Virus record (IMG/VR): IMGVR_UViG_3300037321_000049
Location: 1 to 30,062 of that record
DNA: 30,062 nucleotides
Reading direction: 5' to 3' (one strand)
From: a virus
Shown piece by piece: positions 27,811-30,062 of this stretch. Below the pieces are notes generated by a model. The model saw only the letters and a list, made by a program, of their open reading frames with translations, made no database searches and was not told where the DNA came from. How positions within the stretch are numbered: position 1 is the stretch's first letter; each line of letters starts with the position of its first letter. A program made the position numbers and the translations under genes.

Positions 27811-29037
27811 CTAGAGCCTGCGCAGCCTCGGAGCGGATCGCGCGCGGATTAGCGGCTGGAGCGCGTAGCGGATTGAGTCGATAAAATGGTTGTGATCGTC
27901 AACAATCGCCGGGAGGATGTCGCCGCTTAGCCGATCCACCTTGTGCGAATACAGCCGCGCCTCACGCGCAGCCATCGGGCAGTCAGGGTGGATCGTCATG
28001 CCCGCCGATTTGATCCAGCTAACGCCATCCTCGACGCTGCCCGCGCCCTTCTTGACGCCGGTGATGCGGGGCAGGCCATGGCGGGAAAGGTAGCTGATGC
28101 TCTCAGGGCGCGCGCTATCGGCCCTTGAGGCGTGGCGATCTATGCCGGGCAGGCGGTCAATAAGAAACGGCGCGGTGTCGTCAAGCTCAAGGCCCACCTT
28201 GCCAGCCTCGCGCCGGATGTGAACGCGCCCGTTGTGCAGCCACACCTCGACGGCGGTCGTCGGGTCCTGTGCAAACCCAAAGTCGATGCCGTAATACGGG
28301 CCGTCCCAGCCGTCGCCCGGCTCAAACTCCGCCACGTCGTAGCGGCTTTTGAACACCTGCGCGTCGGTGATCGAGAGGAAGCCGCCCTCCCAAACGTGTT
28401 CATACGTGTCCGGTCGATTGCGCTGGTCTCGCAGGCGCTCAATCTCAAGCACCGCAGGGAACCACGGATTGTCTCGCCAGTTTAGCGTGGTGATTAGCGT
28501 GTCGGTGTCGCCCGATGCGATAAAACGCCTGTGCGTGGCGCTCTCGCCGCTCTCAGGGTTATAGGTCACGATGTTCTCGGACCCTTCGGCGCGGATCGTC
28601 GGCAACAGCTTATCCCACGCGCTGGCGCTAACGCCCTCGGCTTCATCAGTCCAGTTGTCTAGGATTTGCGCTTTGGACTTGATGCTGTCTAGGTTGTGCC
28701 GCAGGCCAGCAAAGGCGAACGCAACCCGCTTGCACTTGGTGCGAACATATCGCTCGCCAATGTCAAAGCGGTCGAGCATCCAGCCGTGAGCGCGGATCGC
28801 CGCCTTGATCTCCTCAAGGCTAGACTCCTCAAGGCTGTTCAGGTGCTCTCGGCTTGCAAGGATTACGCCGTGCCGCCCATGAGAGGCGTGCAGCAACGCC
28901 CTGTGCGCCGAGTAGACCGCAGCCCCTCGCGTCTTGCCCGAGCCTCGCCCACCTGGGAATACCCGATTGCGCGCAGGCTTGGCGAAGTTTTGCGCCATGC
29001 GCTTGGGGATACGGATTTCATGCTGCGTCGGGGTCAT
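27811..29037 (-). CDS. terL: Terminase large subunit
   Basis: 408 aa from ATG 29037, which overlaps the small subunit by 20 bases; the 54 codons upstream to 29199 are shadow. Walker A FPGGRGSGKT at 27-36, Walker B with the catalytic acidic pair in AQILDNWTDEAEG, coupling motif IVTYNPE, then the nuclease domain with YYGIDFGFAQDPTTAVEVW and the late acidic site VDDHNHFIDSIRYAL. This is the PBSX/terminase_3 type. ATP-driven packaging motor and headful or cos cutting enzyme. Confidence 0.96.
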   Translation of the reverse strand: MTPTQHEIRIPKRMAQNFAKPARNRVFPGGRGSGKTRGAAVYSAHRALLHASHGRHGVILASREHLNSLEESSLEEIKAAIRAHGWMLDRFDIGERYVRTKCKRVAFAFAGLRHNLDSIKSKAQILDNWTDEAEGVSASAWDKLLPTIRAEGSENIVTYNPESGESATHRRFIASGDTDTLITTLNWRDNPWFPAVLEIERLRDQRNRPDTYEHVWEGGFLSITDAQVFKSRYDVAEFEPGDGWDGPYYGIDFGFAQDPTTAVEVWLHNGRVHIRREAGKVGLELDDTAPFLIDRLPGIDRHASRADSARPESISYLSRHGLPRITGVKKGAGSVEDGVSWIKSAGMTIHPDCPMAAREARLYSHKVDRLSGDILPAIVDDHNHFIDSIRYALQPLIRARSAPRLRRL

Positions 29038-29416
29038 CAGGGTCCACGCCCACGAAGGTAACGCCGATCGGCGACATCGTGCCATCCGTTGACTTGTGGT
29101 CAACGTTCTCGGTGAACATCGCCATGTGCTTGCCGAGAGCGACAACCGACGCGACGCGGGCGGCGTGAGACGAGCCTTCGCCCTCGCGCTCGGCCTCAAT
29201 CACAAGGCGGCGCAAGACATAATCTTGCGTTACCTGCGTGCGCTCTTGTTGCTTTATCTGCCCGTCGGCAATCGCGGCCCTAACTTCAGGATGCTTCAAC
29301 AGCGCCGAGCCTTGGGCATACGAGGTCTTGGGGCTGTAGCCCGCCCGAAGCGCCGCCTGCGTTGCATTGCGATCAATGAGGTATTCGGCGGCGAAGATGG
29401 CCTGCTTTTCGTTCAT
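29018..29416 (-). CDS. terS: Terminase small subunit
   Basis: 132 aa from ATG 29416, which has GGAGG five bases upstream; longer readings cross the terminator. MNEKQAIFAAEYLIDRNATQ then AALRAGYSPKTSYAQGSALL with HPEVRAAI is the terminase_2 family (Q..F..EYL.D.NATQAA.RAGYS..TA...G..LL..P.V...I). DNA-recognition subunit for packaging; C-terminus (FVGVDPDDPDAA) probably contacts TerL. Confidence 0.93.
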   Translation of the reverse strand: MNEKQAIFAAEYLIDRNATQAALRAGYSPKTSYAQGSALLKHPEVRAAIADGQIKQQERTQVTQDYVLRRLVIEAEREGEGSSHAARVASVVALGKHMAMFTENVDHKSTDGTMSPIGVTFVGVDPDDPDAA

Positions 29417-29429
29417 GGTTCCTCCAATG

Positions 29430-29462
29430 AAAAAGCCGCCCCCCGCGTTGGCAGGAGGCGGC
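29430..29462 (-). terminator. Rho-independent terminator 14 bases before the terS start
   Basis: On the reverse strand GCCGCCTCC (29462-29454), a ten-base loop, and GGGGGCGGC (29443-29435) form a 9-bp stem with one T-G pair, followed by TTTTT (29434-29430). The terS ribosome site begins four bases further on. It should stop transcripts from the 29539-30062 genes; the late genes then need read-through or an overlapping promoter. Confidence 0.8.
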
Positions 29463-29538
29463 AGTCGCAGGAGGAGACGACAGGCACATGACAACCCGAC
29501 AACGCCAATGTGCCACGGGTCGCGCGGGCGGTCAAGCG

Positions 29539-29754
29539 CTAGTCGTCGCCCGGCTCCCAGTCGTCTATCTCCGCGTCAGAGTCCTCCTCGGCGGAATCCC
29601 AGATCAGCCCCTCAGCGGAGCTATACATGCCGCCGCGCAGGTAGCCCTCAAGGATAGCTCGGTCGTCGCCCCTCATGTTCATAGCGTCGGCGGTTGCCCG
29701 TATTTTCACGGCTCTTTTTTCACCGGGGGTCATTCGCTGTACTACTCCTCGCAT
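29539..29754 (-). CDS. Hypothetical small acidic protein
   Basis: 71 aa. TAATG overlap with the upstream stop supports ATG 29754; ATG 29733 (MTPGEKRAVKIRATADAMNM) with GAGGAG about 11 bases before is an alternative. Helical core, strongly acidic C-terminus (DSAEEDSDAEIDDWEPGDD). Function not recognised; located just ahead of the terminase genes, where small DNA-mimic-like or terminase accessory proteins can occur. Confidence 0.7.
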   Translation of the reverse strand: MRGVVQRMTPGEKRAVKIRATADAMNMRGDDRAILEGYLRGGMYSSAEGLIWDSAEEDSDAEIDDWEPGDD

Positions 29755-29945
29755 TAGTCGGGATCGTAAATCTTTTGCATGATCTCGTGCTTCGCGATCT
29801 CTAACGCGCCCAGCGCTTCAAATCCGGTCACGCCGCCCTCAGCGTTATAGATTGCCTCCATAATTGCCTCTAAGAGCGCGTCCGCGGCGCTTTCGCCGTC
29901 GCCGGTGATAACGCGCCACGGGCCAATCGTCACCTCATCCGCCAT
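29754..29945 (-). CDS. Hypothetical small protein
   Basis: 63 aa, acidic: MADEVTIGPWRVITGDGESA then ADALLEAIMEAIYNAEGGVT and EIAKHEIMQKIYDPD. The ATG lies 3 bases after the upstream stop, with AAAGGGAGCTTGACGC as ribosome site. No domain recognised. Confidence 0.72.
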   Translation of the reverse strand: MADEVTIGPWRVITGDGESAADALLEAIMEAIYNAEGGVTGFEALGALEIAKHEIMQKIYDPD

Positions 29946-29948
29946 GCG

Positions 29949-30062
29949 TCAAGCTCCCTTTGACCGCTGCAAACAAGCAAGCTCAAGGGTAACGGGCCGC
30001 CCGGCTGCGGCGTGAAACCCCTTCACCACAGGCGCGGTCATTTCCAAAAACGTGAGGCAAGC
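29949..30062 (-). CDS. Partial hypothetical gene, 5' end outside window
   Basis: The reverse strand is open from the window edge to a TGA at 29951-29949: ACLTFLEMTAPVVKGFHAAA then GRPVTLELACLQRSKGA. It may begin at ATG 30041 (30 aa) or extend beyond the window. Tight spacing to the next gene suggests one operon. Nothing more can be said. Confidence 0.5.
   Translation of the reverse strand, partial: ACLTFLEMTAPVVKGFHAAAGRPVTLELACLQRSKGA

Noticed and set aside
29018-29494. Longer small terminase starting at 29494
   Set aside because: The extra 26 codons run through the terminator hairpin, whereas ATG 29416 has an ideal GGAGG site and matches the family start.
1-30062. CRISPR array, tRNA or rRNA genes
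   Set aside because: No regularly spaced identical repeats and no T-loop-like GTTCRA motif in a cloverleaf context were seen.
1-30062. Integrase, attachment site or CI-type repressor
   Set aside because: No tyrosine or serine recombinase motifs and no HTH-peptidase fusion are visible; such genes could lie outside the window.

Overview
The window is most of a siphophage (or prophage) genome from a GC-rich, almost certainly alphaproteobacterial, host. The host call rests on a GapR/DUF2312 gene (1265-1531), a tail gene resembling the spike base protein of the Rhodobacter gene transfer agent (14642-14911), and small Cro-like HTH proteins of a type familiar from alphaproteobacterial phages. No integrase and no CI-type repressor with a peptidase domain is visible, so temperate or virulent lifestyle cannot be decided here.

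Layout. (1) 1-6713, leftward early/replication block: Cro-like HTH, VRR-NUC-like nuclease, HNH-AP2 endonuclease, two related small HTH proteins, an HTH replication initiator with four iteron-like repeats inside its coding sequence, then a recombination module of PD-(D/E)XK exonuclease, GapR, RecT-like annealing protein and SSB (SSB cut by the window edge). (2) 6714-6877, a divergent control region with two promoters, each carrying a copy of the same 20-bp dyad operator; a third copy lies at 9659. (3) 6878-10971, a rightward operon of small, mostly unrecognised proteins, most of them joined by ATGA/TAATG overlaps, including a zinc-ribbon membrane protein, a Lar-like protein and a cytosine-methyltransferase-like protein. 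(4) 10366-29416, the leftward late operon, read from the right: small and large terminase, portal, minor head protein, prohead protease, HK97-fold capsid, head-tail joining genes, tail tube, tail chaperones with a programmed -1 frameshift, tape measure, tail-tip proteins including a lambda gpL-like four-cysteine hub, fibre proteins, then a lysis cassette (membrane proteins, GH24 endolysin, i-spanin, o-spanin). (5) 29539-30062, three small leftward genes upstream of a terminator that sits only 14 bases before the small terminase start codon.

How it works together. The 6.7-kb control region probably acts as the early switch, with the Cro-like protein at 6504-6713 repressing both divergent promoters. 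The replication origin is probably inside the initiator gene, where one iteron half shares 14 of 15 bases with the operator. Late genes are almost all translationally coupled. The rightward early operon and the leftward late operon meet at 10.0-11.0 kb, where genes of opposite strand are interleaved and overlap.

Most worth checking: the shared operator/iteron core, the tail-chaperone frameshift site, the holin-like gene broken at a G7 tract, the spanin pair split by an opposite-strand gene, the terminator hard against the terminase gene, and the unknown-rich rightward operon as a possible counter-defence cluster.
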